60,084 bases of DNA from Xylaria sp. FL1777 (taxonomy: Eukaryota; Ascomycota; Sordariomycetes; Xylariales; Xylariaceae), in contig MU400744.1 of the NCBI GenBank assembly GCA_022578965.1, positions 1 to 60,084 on the forward strand, written 5' to 3'. The position numbers and the translations under genes are program-made. Of the stretch, positions 21,946-33,300 are shown in pieces. The notes beneath the pieces were generated by a model. The model saw nothing but the letters and a program-made list of their open reading frames with translations, made no database searches and had not been told where the DNA came from. Position 1 is the stretch's first letter, and each line of letters begins with the position of its first letter.

Positions 21946-24900
21946 CTAATTTTTGTTTGCATCCGGCTGCCCCTTTTCTGGATCAGTGGCCAAAGACCAA
22001 AACCTTTCCTCTTTATATTTCTTCCATCCCTTACTAAGCTCCTCTCGCATTCCCTGAAATCCTGGTAGGCTATCTCTAAAAGCATAGATTACGACAGAAC
22101 CAATGACACCGGTTGACACGCCGACTGATAGTACCGCTTAGCCACTAGTCGTCGGATGGATAATGAATCGAAGAATGAAAACTTACACAAGATAGGAAAA
22201 ATCCACCCTGGCTTGTATTCAATTATTCCAGCGCTGTTATGCTGGAACACTGTAACGTTCAAGGCGAAGAGTGATGTAAGAAAAGACAGAGGTGTCTGTT
22301 GCAGCAGGTCAGTTCCTAGATTCATTAGATGATTCTGACTAGATCTTACAAAAAGAACAGTCACGATAGTGAAAGACATTAGAATTGTCCCTTGACGCGC
22401 AGACTCGGTTCCTTGCCGCGTAGACTCGATTGCCTGATCAATGTTGATCGCGTTCTGCTCGAGGTCGAGTATGTCTTTGACCTTGTTGATGTTAGCTTTC
22501 TCGAGGACAGATTAAACAAAAAGTCCTGCGTTACCGAGACTTGAACTCTGTCAGCCATCTTGATCATTTCCTCAATTGTGCGGAGCGTGTAAGCGGGACC
22601 CCGGGCATTGTCGCGTTTGGGGTCGTTTCCCACGAGGTCTTGCCAAACACTGCCCTGCTGAGAAACAAGTGTTTTCAAGATCATGAGCTCATCTAGGATA
22701 TCCTTCACTTCATCCAGCAGATCAGCTGCGCTACTGATTGATGCCCAGTTGTTGCTATTGTCCTCTTCGTAACTCTCAATGTTTTTTGTTTTGCCAACTT
22801 CTTCTAGCTTGGTCCGCCCGTTTTGGGTTTTTAATTTCGGCTTTGCTTGCGTTTTCTTCTCACTGTTGTTTTTCTTTCCCTTCATCTTTACCATGAAGCT
22901 ATGGGCTAGGAGTTTCTCTTTTGCGGCCTATATGCACTATTCTTTAGAATGATCATGAACGAAGTAACATAGTCAGACCCATGTATTAATGTCTTGCTAG
23001 GTCTAGGAATAGTTGTCGAACTCACCACATCATTGATTCTGTCCTCGTATAGTAACTGTACCGACTTTGACACAAAATCACCCTTCTCGAACTTGGACAA
23101 GTCTTCCCATTTCAAACTGTTGATAAAGTCAACGCAGAACAAGACTAGAAAGCGGCTCATTTCTTGGACAGAAGACGGTGGTGGCTGTCCAATCTTTCTA
23201 ATCTTGGCCTCCCGTAATTGACGGAATATTATCTCGATAACTGGGTCGTCAAAACCGTCCTGTCGATGTGTAGATGAGGTGATGATTGTTTCTGGATATC
23301 ACAGTGTATTAGCTCTTGGCCTAACCCCAACAAGGGTCGGCTCAATTTTACCTTCATCAATAACCCAGAGCCAGAGCTGGTCCACTGCAAGATAAGGCCA
23401 CTGTTGGTGACCTTGGGGCACTCCTTTCCCGTTAGGCGTCCCGAAAAAAGATCTTGTAACGACTTGATTCTGGTTACGTTCATCCATCTCTGGGAGTGAG
23501 CTGTAATAGAACTCGTCCAAGGACCTCGTCCCGTGGATAGTCTTCGCCTTGTAGGCCTCCATGAGCTCTTCATACTTATTGTGAAATTCAGATTTTTTGC
23601 CTCTCTGATAACAATAACCAAAGGTCACGTAGGGCATCTACTGATCAGCCGGCGTCTTTTTAGAATTATATCAGACTTACATAGAGCGCCACAATTTCGT
23701 ACTGGGCTTTGTCCTGTTGTTCGGATATCTGTCTGTCTAGAAGCTCTCTCGCCTCGGCGGAAACAGCTCGCCTACGGCTCTTGCTTCTCTTTATCTTTTC
23801 CCTCTGCATAGGCTCTTGGTTAAATCAGTTGTTTGATGTGTCTTCAACTTAATCTCAGCAACCTACTAAGCACACAGGTTTCATGAACCTCGCCGCCGAA
23901 TTGTTTGTTGGGAGCTCATGCCAGCTCCTCTGCACTAAATTGTTTAGAGAGGGCCAGTTCGATGGTGGCTTGGCCTCATTCTCTCTATCGATCCGCTTGA
24001 TCTCATTCTCTTTATCGATCTGCTTGGCATCTTTCTCTCTATAGATCCGCTTGGCCAAGTCCTTGTACCGAATATTAGTTATTACAACCTCCCATGAAAG
24101 GATCAATCGACAATTACCTCCATCCATTCCATCTAGGACCGAAGTTAGTATTCTACCCGACTGCTATGTGAGCAATTGTAGAGTTACATTGTTTGCGGGC
24201 AAGTGTATCCATCTCATCTGGAGATCTTTCTTCTCATAGTTCGTCTTCTTCGCGGCTTCAAGGCTGATACTTTTCAATGTACTTCTGGCCTTTTGCATGA
24301 TTCCTTCTGGACCTGCAGGCGTATCGGCTGTGCCCGTCTCTTCGTATACGACAGTGAAAACACTTCGTGACCGCCGCAACAGATCAACTCGTCCGTCCCG
24401 CTGATAGAAATCCACAATGGTAGCCTGGTATTTTTCCATCTCTTCCTTCTGTAATTGTGAATACTTGGAGGGTTTCTCATATGAGTTGGTAGATGCACCC
24501 TCTACTGGAGGAGGATCCACAAGCATGTCTACGGTGAGATTGAATCGAGGTTTCTTGGTTTCACTTTCACCCTTGTTCAATCTTGATGTCCTTTTGGGAT
24601 AGTTTCTGTTTCCTGTGGTCTGTGTTTGACCTCCTTGCGTCTCGCCCTGCTCCTTGATTGCTTTTTCTCGCTCTTGTTTTGCTAAATCTTCTCGCCTCTG
24701 CTTTGCTATGATTATTGCTGTTGTTCGGTCTGCTTCTGCGTTCTGGAATAACGGACTATTCTTGAGGAGCCACCAGACAACATCATGTAGTCCGTGGAAT
24801 GCGGCCCACTGTAGGGCCGAGGTAGTCCGTCATCTCTTTCAACATCTCGATGATTTTGTCCCTGTCGGTGGTTTTGGATGTCTTGGCCAACCTAATAAGC

Positions 24901-26258
24901 GTATACTCATCGATTTGAGATATAGGTATCTGCATCATCCTGGCAAGCTCCCCGCGATCGTTATCGTTGTCCATCCAAACCGTCGCCGCAACTTTCTCCT
25001 CTATGTCGGCCCTCTCCTAAATCAATTTGGCGTCTTCCTGTGAAACTTTTCGTCGCTCACTATCTTTATTACTGGATCTGTCGAAAAGATATTGAACAAA
25101 GTAGTACAATGCACTTTCAGTACTGTCTCTGTTTTCAGCCCGGCTTTTTGCTCCCTTGTCGAAAAATCTTCTGGCAACATCAGCGCGACCGTCCTGGCAG
25201 GCGAGATGCAATGGCGTTAACCCAAAGCTGTCTTGGAGGTCAACTTATACTCCATTTGTGTCGAGCAGTTTCTCCACCACATCCCAGTGCTTGTACTCAA
25301 TGGCTAGATGAAGAGGCGTCCGCCTGCTAAAATTTCGAGCATTAAGATCAATGGTAGACCGACCTAGTAGTTTTTTTATTACGTCGAGACGCCCTTTCTC
25401 AATGGCTAGATGAAGAGGCGTCTGCATCCATGAATCCTGAATGCTGAGCCGAATATCGGACTGATCGAGTAGCAGCCCAAGTATCCGCTCCCTGTCTTCG
25501 TCGTTTTCAATCAATATGGCCTCGTGTAATGCCGTCGCACCACTGGCACAGATTTGGTTGATATTAGGCTTGTAGCGTAGAATATTCCCTAATATAGTTG
25601 CGTCGCCACGGCGAACGGCTAAGACAAGAGGAGTATCTCCGTCATCATTTTTGGTATTTACGTCAGCTTTTGCCTCCAATAGTAAGAGAACCAAGTCTGC
25701 TGTCGAAGATTGACATGCAATTGTCAAGGCTGTTGGTCCAGCGGTATCCGAAAAGTTTACATAATCCGTTTTTTCGACTGAATTATCAGGAAGTTGTGCG
25801 AGTAAAAGCTGAACAATTCTGGTTGAATCCCCGGAACAGGCTGAGATAAGCGGTGTCCATCCGTCATTGTCGCATATTTTGAGAGATGCTCCGTTATGTA
25901 CCAAGATATCGACAACTTCTGCATGGCCTAAACGGGCTGCTAGATGGAGTGCTGTTTCTTCGTAGAGCTCATCCGTCGCGTCAATGTCAGCACCCCCGTC
26001 CAACGCCTTCTGAACCTCTTGTGCATTTCCTTTGCCGACGGCGTCAATTAGTCTTTTATCTCGGTCTATTGCTGTCTCTCCATTGGGTACTCCCTGTGTT
26101 GGACCTTCAGAGGTTCCTACCACAGGTTTAGCTGATGGCGTGTTAGCATCTTGTAGGACATTTGAATTATCCTCATCTTCTTGTGTGGGTAGTTTTTGAA
26201 ATGATGAAAGCACCTGCGCATTCTCAATTCCCGAACTGCTGGATACTGGGTCAACCAT
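21946..26258 (-). pseudogene. Ankyrin-repeat / CorA-like membrane protein, broken gene
   Basis: A long fungal ankyrin plus CorA-like gene read from ATG 26258 (context CACCATGG). Residues about 60-350 form ankyrin repeats (GWTPLISACSGD, TPLHLAIEKGRLDVIKKLL and similar). Then come ALQWAAFHG, RWIHLPANN, SWHELPTNN, VALY/MPYVTFG, VDQLWLWVIDE, and near the 3' end two hydrophobic segments (LMSFTIVTVLF/TPLSFLTSLFALN and GVIGSVVIYAF). Several junctions look like real introns: 24133-24187, followed by a 15-nt exon 24118-24132, the intron after VALY, the one after VIDE, and the one after VTVLF. However, the ankyrin part carries TAA at 25245-25247, TAG at 25017-25019, and a one-base frameshift near 24833, with intact coding on both sides. 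Both stops differ from CAA/CAG by one C-to-T change. Confidence 0.75.
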
Positions 26259-27538
26259 GGTGCAATTCTTGATATGGTGAAGCTCCTCTGATAACACTAG
26301 ATGGAAAGAAATTCACAGGTTGCTGCTAGAAAAGGGCAGAAAATCGCCTATGCTAGATAGGCTCTCTTAAATGAGCGGATTATCTGGCAGGGCTTGAACA
26401 GGTTATGATCTGCAGATAATTCGCATGAGCTGAACTTGTCAGATAGACTACCTACTAATAACATGATGCTGTGCACAGCCTGCCGAGACTGAGGTAATAT
26501 TGAAGATGCAACCTACCAATCAAGGACGCACGTGTGACCTACCAAAAGTGTGCCACATTAAACAATGGTCTGGTATTCAATAATGACTGCAAGCCACCAT
26601 TATGCTCGTATCACATTCTATTGGCTCTTGAAAAAAAAAGTCCCCAACTGTCATATATCAATCAGCACCTTGTACGTCTCAGGTCAAATCAGATATTCCG
26701 CCATGGAGAACTAGTAGCTGAACATGTGTCAGAGGTGTTTGTCTCCAGAGTGAAGTTAGGTCACTGAAGGGTAGCTGCTAGGCCGTAGTTATGGGTAAGG
26801 GCTCAATATTATTGATTCCTGAGTTCCCCCAAGAAGTATTGGAAGGGAACTCAGCTTTATATAGTGAATACTAGACTGTTTCCCCACTGCTTCTACTCAG
26901 CTGCGACCCTGGTCCCTGACAACATGAAGCCAGCCTTTTTCGTAAAGAAGCCCTTACCACATCCCTGCTGCTTCTATTCTTACCCAAATTATGTAGGATT
27001 TGTAGTAGCACCGATGGAGGTAGTCTATAAGAGCTGGTATCAAGGCTTAGAACTAAGAGATTAACTCTATTTAGAATACAATATTTTGTTATGGCTGCCA
27101 AGGTCCCTAACCTCCGGGGTCTGCTAATACGTCTCAGATAAGCGAGGCCTGAAGAGCTTCACTTCTTACAATCTCGATAGATCTCATTCAGCCCAGGTGT
27201 CCGACCGAACTATTCATTAGGTAGTGTATAAGGTGTTCAGCGCGCGTGTAACACACCGATGAAGGACCCCAAAAGCTACAGCCAACCATGGGCCTACTTG
27301 CTTGTCGGGGTTTGCCAACCCCTGCGCCTCTAAGAAGCAATCATAACCCAAATCGGCAAGCCCTCTGGGATGCCAGCAATAAGCGCCCGTAATGAGAGAT
27401 AATAAAACGCCGGGAGGCATCTTAACAGACATGATACGCCGGAATTATTCAGAGCAACTTACTGGTTATAGTCATAGTTTGATTGAATTGCTCTTTTGAC
27501 ATGGGGCTGCTAGACCTAGTCCTGCACTAGTTTCCCAG
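26259..27538. other. Gene-poor stretch
   Basis: Upstream of the ankyrin/CorA-like pseudogene. A 71-codon frame on the minus strand (27432-27217) is protein-like (LITGAYCWHPRGL, then LANPDKQVGPWLAVAFG), but I cannot place it in a family. It may be a fragment of a decayed gene. Confidence 0.4.
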
Positions 27539-27985
27539 TATTATCGGCAGCGGTGATCTGCTACCTCGGACTCGGCCGATATTAACACGGAGGCCTACGA
27601 GAATGTAAAGAAAATTTGGATAAAACGATGTATTTGGGACAGGAAATGGGGAATACTGCCGGGGATGTCGTGGAAGCACGAATAGCCTTTGGACGAGATG
27701 CTGGCCGAGGAGATGGGACCCGTTCCTGCTCCTAGACAGATATCCGGCCAGTTGCCAACCAACTCTAACCCATTTAATCTCAGCTCGGAGTCACGTCTTC
27801 CAACTGTGTCTCAAGAGAGCGTCATCCCCGAAAGACAGACGGGCTCGGCCAACGCCAGGCACAGATATCGGGTCAGTCTATCTAGCAAAGGTACTCAAAG
27901 CGCCTCCCAGGAAAAAAGACCTGGGTCGCGGCGAAGGGGGGATCGCCTCCGAGTTGCCCTCCGACGCCTAACCACCTCTGTTTGA
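27539..27985 (+). pseudogene. Degraded coding relic, family not recognised
   Basis: A single plus-strand frame reads as protein across two stop codons (TGA 27554-27556, TAG 27683-27685). Readable pieces are NTEAYENVKKIWIKR, then IWDRKWGILPGMSWKHE, stop, PLDEMLAEEMGPVPAPR and a polar Ser/Asn/Arg-rich tail. The composition and continuity across the stops argue for a former gene rather than chance. I do not recognise the family. Further in-frame polar pieces (VSPRRSNRLQ) follow near 28030 in another frame. The minus-strand 103-codon frame at 27895-28206 overlaps it and is probably a shadow. Confidence 0.45.
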
Positions 27986-29099
27986 GCCGAGTCTTCCTGA
28001 GCTACCTCCCGTATCTGCTCCTGTATCACCGCGGAGAAGCAACCGTTTACAAGGAAATTTGAAGCGTCTACCGACCCCATAGTTACTTCCGCAGGCTTAT
28101 TTAACAGTGTCTCCCCGTCAAAGCCAAGGACGTCCATGACGGGTCGTCCGAAATCCTCAGATCCGGCGAAACCAATAGGAATATCCAAAATACAGCGTCC
28201 AAACACTAGGCACTTGAGGTCGAAATAGGACGGGATCTTCTCAAATGTCGGTCGAGTGCGCGAATGCGAAGTGTTATACCTTAGATCTTAAAGACATGGA
28301 ACAGCGAGGAATGACTTTTGTGCATGGGCTACACGTTTAGAAGACAAATATTACTCATGGTCACATAACAGGAATGATTATAGCCTCTCCTAGGTAATAC
28401 ATGAAGCAAACAATGATCTGCTTCTAATAGCACTCGAGAATTGCTATGTTGCACGGCAAGCTGAGTATAGCTGATGTGTCTTGATTGACATAGCTCTACA
28501 GGAGCTTCCCTTGCCACGTTTATATTATGACGTGGCATTCTAACATATATAGGGCTATTTTGGCTACAGGATGTCAGCCAGTAAGGGGCGTGGACGCTAT
28601 AATATTTGCAACCGAAACACTTAAGGAACGAAGGGAGCAAACAAAGACAGGAAGCCCTTTTGGTAGGAGGCATGGTGCAGATCATGTGGCGACGAGTTAT
28701 TTTTTAAACAAATAAAAAAACAGCAATAAAACACCAAGGTTTCCAATTATCTACTAGTAAGGGGCAACTACATTTGTTAGACAATTTTAATAGGTAATAA
28801 TATCACGCTCCCATTGGTTATCGTGTAAGGGAGTATAACAGGGCGGTATTTAATGGCGACCGCTCTAGTTACTATATATATGAGAGCTGCTCAAGGGTAA
28901 GTCTTCAAGAAGGTTATTCATTCCTAGCTATAGGACGTGGTTGAACTCTCCGCTCACTGTCGTATTTGCCGTCTTTGAATTCACAAACCTTAGCAAGGTA
29001 TTATTTAAACTAAGTAGCTTTTCTTACACTGACTCAACCCCTTAATTTATCTCTTCATAAAAATAACTAATATAAATTTAGCACAAGTCCAAAAATACG
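27986..29099. other. Intergenic; promoter side of the 2EXR gene
   Basis: No supported gene. A TATATATA box-like stretch at about 28872-28880, followed by a CTCAAGGG-containing leader, lies some 220 bp upstream of the 2EXR start and may be its core promoter. The leader up to the ATG is AT-rich. Confidence 0.4.
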
Positions 29100-29981
29100 A
29101 TGGCATCGCCAACAGAGTTCCCCTTATTCCCTATGCTACCGCCTGAGTTAAGAAGGCTTATCTGGAGTGAGTCTATTCTGGACCACAATCATGAGCGATT
29201 GGTTCCAATTCACGAGGAAACCAAGCGAGTTGTATGCACTAGCAAGCTAGCCAGTCCAACACCCTTTTACACTACGTCGGAGAGCCGTGCAGCTGCTATA
29301 GCACTCTATCCTGTTCAACTTCCTGTCTCGCGCATAGTATCCGCTAGAGATACTGGTCTCGCCAGCATCGTCAATGAAGCTGTCGGGATGGACTCTGATG
29401 AGAATCTTCCCCATGGCACCATTTATATCAGCCTTGAGCTCGATATCTTCGTATTCATCAAAAGGCTCGTGCAAAACTTCTGGGAAGGGCTTCCATATGA
29501 TACCAGGGCTGATGGCTCTGAGTCGCGTTTTCACTGGGAGTCGCCTTTTCGCTGGGAATCCCCAAGCTTATCTCTGCCGCAGTGCCAGAGCCTAAGATCT
29601 ATTATGTTATATGATTTTCTTGATCTGCATAATAAAGGCAATGAATGCCGTGGGACAACACACTGTGCTCTAAGGCGCCGTTACTTTCGAATCAACCGTT
29701 TTCATGATCAGGAGACCTTTTCAGGCGTCCAGACATGCCTTTACGTCTCTCTGCACTATTATACCCGGTTTGTTTGGGAATATTATTGCATTGCATTGAA
29801 CCGCTTGGGGAATGAGGCAGTGGAAGAAATAGGGCGGGGGAACATCACCTACCTCGATAAAAAAGACATTAAAAAGTACCAAGAAGCAGAACGGGCTGTG
29901 GGGTGTGTATGCCCGGTACTGTCAGGACCAGAACAAGTGGGATTGGAAGTGGAATTAGAAGTGATGAACTCTATTGGCTAA
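29100..29981 (+). CDS. 2EXR-domain protein
   Basis: 293 residues, no intron. The N-terminal motif FPLFPMLPPELRRLIWSES is the E-x-x-R pattern of the fungal 2EXR domain (PF20150), continuing to PFYTTSESRAAAIALYP, where family members usually have C/N-x-E-SR. The rest has no known enzymatic motif; function of the family is unknown, with many lineage-specific copies. The start is taken at the first ATG after a purine-rich leader (ACGATGGCA). It is transcribed toward the PKS-NRPS and its stop lies 350 bp from the synthase stop (convergent). The product looks complete, unlike the broken genes to its left. Confidence 0.85.
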   Translation: MASPTEFPLFPMLPPELRRLIWSESILDHNHERLVPIHEETKRVVCTSKLASPTPFYTTSESRAAAIALYPVQLPVSRIVSARDTGLASIVNEAVGMDSDENLPHGTIYISLELDIFVFIKRLVQNFWEGLPYDTRADGSESRFHWESPFRWESPSLSLPQCQSLRSIMLYDFLDLHNKGNECRGTTHCALRRRYFRINRFHDQETFSGVQTCLYVSLHYYTRFVWEYYCIALNRLGNEAVEEIGRGNITYLDKKDIKKYQEAERAVGCVCPVLSGPEQVGLEVELEVMNSIG

Positions 29982-30331
29982 GAGGAACAAAATGGAAGAA
30001 ATGATAAAATCCTATAGATATCTATTTTAGATAAGATTTATATACGTATTCACCTAACAGAAACTCTATCTTGCTAGGTAATCTGAAGAGAGAAAGGCTA
30101 GCAGCATAGTATTGTTAATTGACAAACCACAGAAGCGTAAATGCAGAAATTGGTTGGCCCTAGACTTATATGCTATTGACCATATGATAATTGTTAACAT
30201 CCAGTGTAACCGATATCGAAAGGGTAGTGAGAAATTATAGTATCAAAAAATTCATGCAGTCTATCCTCAGATCTAGATATTCAAATACAATACAACCAAA
30301 GGATCAGCACAAGACATTCGCACCCTTGCGA
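29982..30331. other. Convergent intergenic
   Basis: 350 bp of AT-rich sequence between the 2EXR and PKS-NRPS stops. Presumably the 3' UTRs and polyadenylation signals of both genes; nothing specific is seen. Confidence 0.5.
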
Positions 30332-33300
30332 TCACTCCACGCCACCAGGGTTTCTTCCAATAATAGGCAACACCATTTTCCCCGAGCCCTGTTGAAACGC
30401 AATAAAGAAATTATGTACCAGCGGGTTGAGCCCTTTCGCGACTGCATCTGTCAGCCATTCTCCCATCTCGACCTCCCGCAAAGACTCTCCAGCAAGGTTT
30501 TCGAGATATTCCTTCAGCTCCTCGTGGGGGACTTTCACATCACTGCAGTGGTTTATAAAGCGAGCGCCGGGACTCAGATGTGTCTGATTCTGGAGTGAGT
30601 CCCTCCCCAACTGGCAGCTCGTCGCAGAGTCTAGAACGGACTCGATTATATTTTTCGTTATGTCCTCCACCGTCACAAAGTCCCACTGGCCGATGATGTC
30701 CTCTGGGTCGATCCGAGGCAATGCGCGCAGCAACAGCGAGTACTTGGTCAGCATGCCTATTGCGTCAAGCTCTGATGCATCGTCGCCGACAACATGTGCG
30801 AGACGATGGACGTAGGCTGGCAGCTCGTTGCCTATCGCTACCCTATCCAGAAGCATCTCGCTCACCCACTTCGTGGCCGCGTAGCCGTCAACAGAGTTCA
30901 ATAATTCGGGAACAGCAGGCCACGGCGCAACTTCGAGAAGATGTTCTTCAGAATTCTGTTCAATGACCTTGGCTACGGACGCGGTCGACATGTAGTGCAC
31001 GGGTATGCGGCGGGGGATGGCCATTTCACAAAGCTTACGCGTTGAGAGGACGTTGGCTCGGCGAAGCGACCGGTAGGTTTTCAGCAATGACACGTCCGCG
31101 CCGTTGTGGATAATAGCGTGGGCGTTCTCGGCTAAAGAGGCGAATTCCGAGTCTAAGAGACCGAGACTGAGTGTTGAGAGATCACCAACGTGCTCGATGA
31201 TCTTGTCGCTGGTGAGCGGGATGTGGCGTGGTTTACCCGAATCATCGGGCCGTATTGATAGGCAATGTACACGGGCTACTCTTGGATCTTGAACGAGACG
31301 TGACAATAGATGCCTTCCAATAAATCCAGTAGCGCCCGTCAACACAATCGTAAGACCCCCTTTTCCATTCAAAAGCTTTGGGTTGGAGATCGAGGATCTG
31401 GGACTGGGCTGGGGGAGCCCGTCAATCATGCTTGCAATTTCAAGATCCCAATTAATAATCTGCTGTGTGCCTCCAGGCTTCAAAAAGGAGTCCATCGTCG
31501 ACGCTCTGGTAGTCTCTTTGATACGTAATGTAGAATTTTCGAGAAGAGTGGCCATGTCGCCCAAAGTACTAGAATGGAAAAGTTCAGGCATGGAAACCGT
31601 GATACCGAATTGAACTTGAAGGAGAGTTTTAAGTTTGATCATCAAGATGGAATTACCACCAATCTCAAAGAAATCGGAGGTGGGTTGAATCGTTGTGTCG
31701 TTGCCATTAGAAGTCAGGGTCGTCTGAGTTGAGAGGGCCTCTTCCCATACTTCCTTCATTGATTGTTCCCAAGGAGTAAACCCATTTTTGAGATGCCCAT
31801 TGGTCTTTACACCCGCTGGCTCGGGTATAGGTAGTTGATCAACAGCGACTCTATCGATCTTTCCATTGGGAGTAGCCGGAATCCGCTCTATCGGAACTAT
31901 GAATCTTGGTTTCATGATTGGAGGCAATGGGAGGTTGGTACGGAGCCATTTCACAAAATCAGACTTATCCTGCGTAAACGTGTTCTCAAACACGACGAAA
32001 GCAACCAAGGTACCAGAGAGATGACTGGGTCGCCAGGAAACAGCAGCGTTAACCACCGCACCGTTACTCATGTGGACTATGGCGTTGGCAATTTCATCCA
32101 GCTCAACACGAAAGCCATGGATTTTGACTTGGCTATCTCCATCTAGTCGTCCTAACACCTTGAGTGTGCCATCTGGAAGAAGCCTCCCTTCGTCCCCTGA
32201 GCGATAAATTCTGCTGAATGCAGATGGAGATGTGATAGATTCTCTATAGAGGAATTTCTTTTCCGATTCGTCCGGTCTGCCAAGATATCCAAGACCGACA
32301 CCTTGTCCTGAGATACAGATTTCACCAGGAAACCCGACCGGCAAGATGTTCATGTTCGCATCCATAATTTCTAGCCCATAGTTTGGCGATGGACGAAGGT
32401 AGTCGCTGTAGCTATCCTGGTCATCACTTAGCTCGTGATACGGGACAATGCCTCTGGCGCAGGCTAACGTTATCTCGGCTGGTCCATAAACGTTGACAAG
32501 CTTTAAGCCACTGCAGTTGAGTTTGCGGAAGGCCCTGCGCAACTCCCAGCCCAGCTTCTCCCCCCCTGACATGGCATAACGCCAAGACCGACCGCCCTTG
32601 AGGATATGCTGTCCATAATTGAGTAGCGCTAAGTACTCGGAAGGCACAAAGTGCGTTAGGGTGACTCCGTGTCTGACCATGAGCTCGGCCATGTGCGTTG
32701 GGTCACCTCTCCCGGTTTTTCCCACCATCACAATCGTTCCGCCGTTGCATAATGCTAGAAATATCTGGTCAAGCATTAAGTCAAATCCTAGCGGACTTTG
32801 CTGCAGTGTCGTCTCGCGCCCAAGCTGAAGAGTAGTGGTTGTGCCGTAGATTTGGTTCGTCAGGCCGTCGTGAGTCAGAGTTACGCCTTTTGGTACACCA
32901 GTAGAGCCGCTCGTGTATAGAATCATGGCAGGTTGAGTGCTTCGGATTTTGCTAGCCACTTTGATCTGTGATAAAAGAGCCATTTTCTTGTCCCCATCCT
33001 CACACTGAGTACCATTTATGCCCATTTCATCGATATTGAATATTCTTATAGACTCTATGTCGGCGACGATGTGTTGCGCCAGCTGCAATGTTGCATTGTG
33101 GCAGACTAGAACTTTGGGACGACTTTCCTCGACTACCGCGCGAAGTCGCTGTTGGTGGTTCCGTGTATCCAATGGAATCCATACGAACCCCAACCGCAAG
33201 ACCGCAAGAATGCAAGAAACAGCGTCGGCAACGGGGTCAACAAGTACTGCTACGTGTGAGCCACTAGTTAGTCGAGGTGACGCTTCTTGTATGCGGCGAG

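Noticed and set aside
25223..25247. A 23-bp GT-AG interval that could remove the TAA in the ankyrin/CorA-like gene
   Set aside because: Far below the shortest intron seen here (49 bp). The coding frame continues unchanged across the stop, which a 23-bp intron would break.
27895..28206. 103-codon minus-strand open frame
   Set aside because: Overlaps the more convincing plus-strand relic, has no recognisable motif, and its arginine-rich end mirrors the opposite strand.
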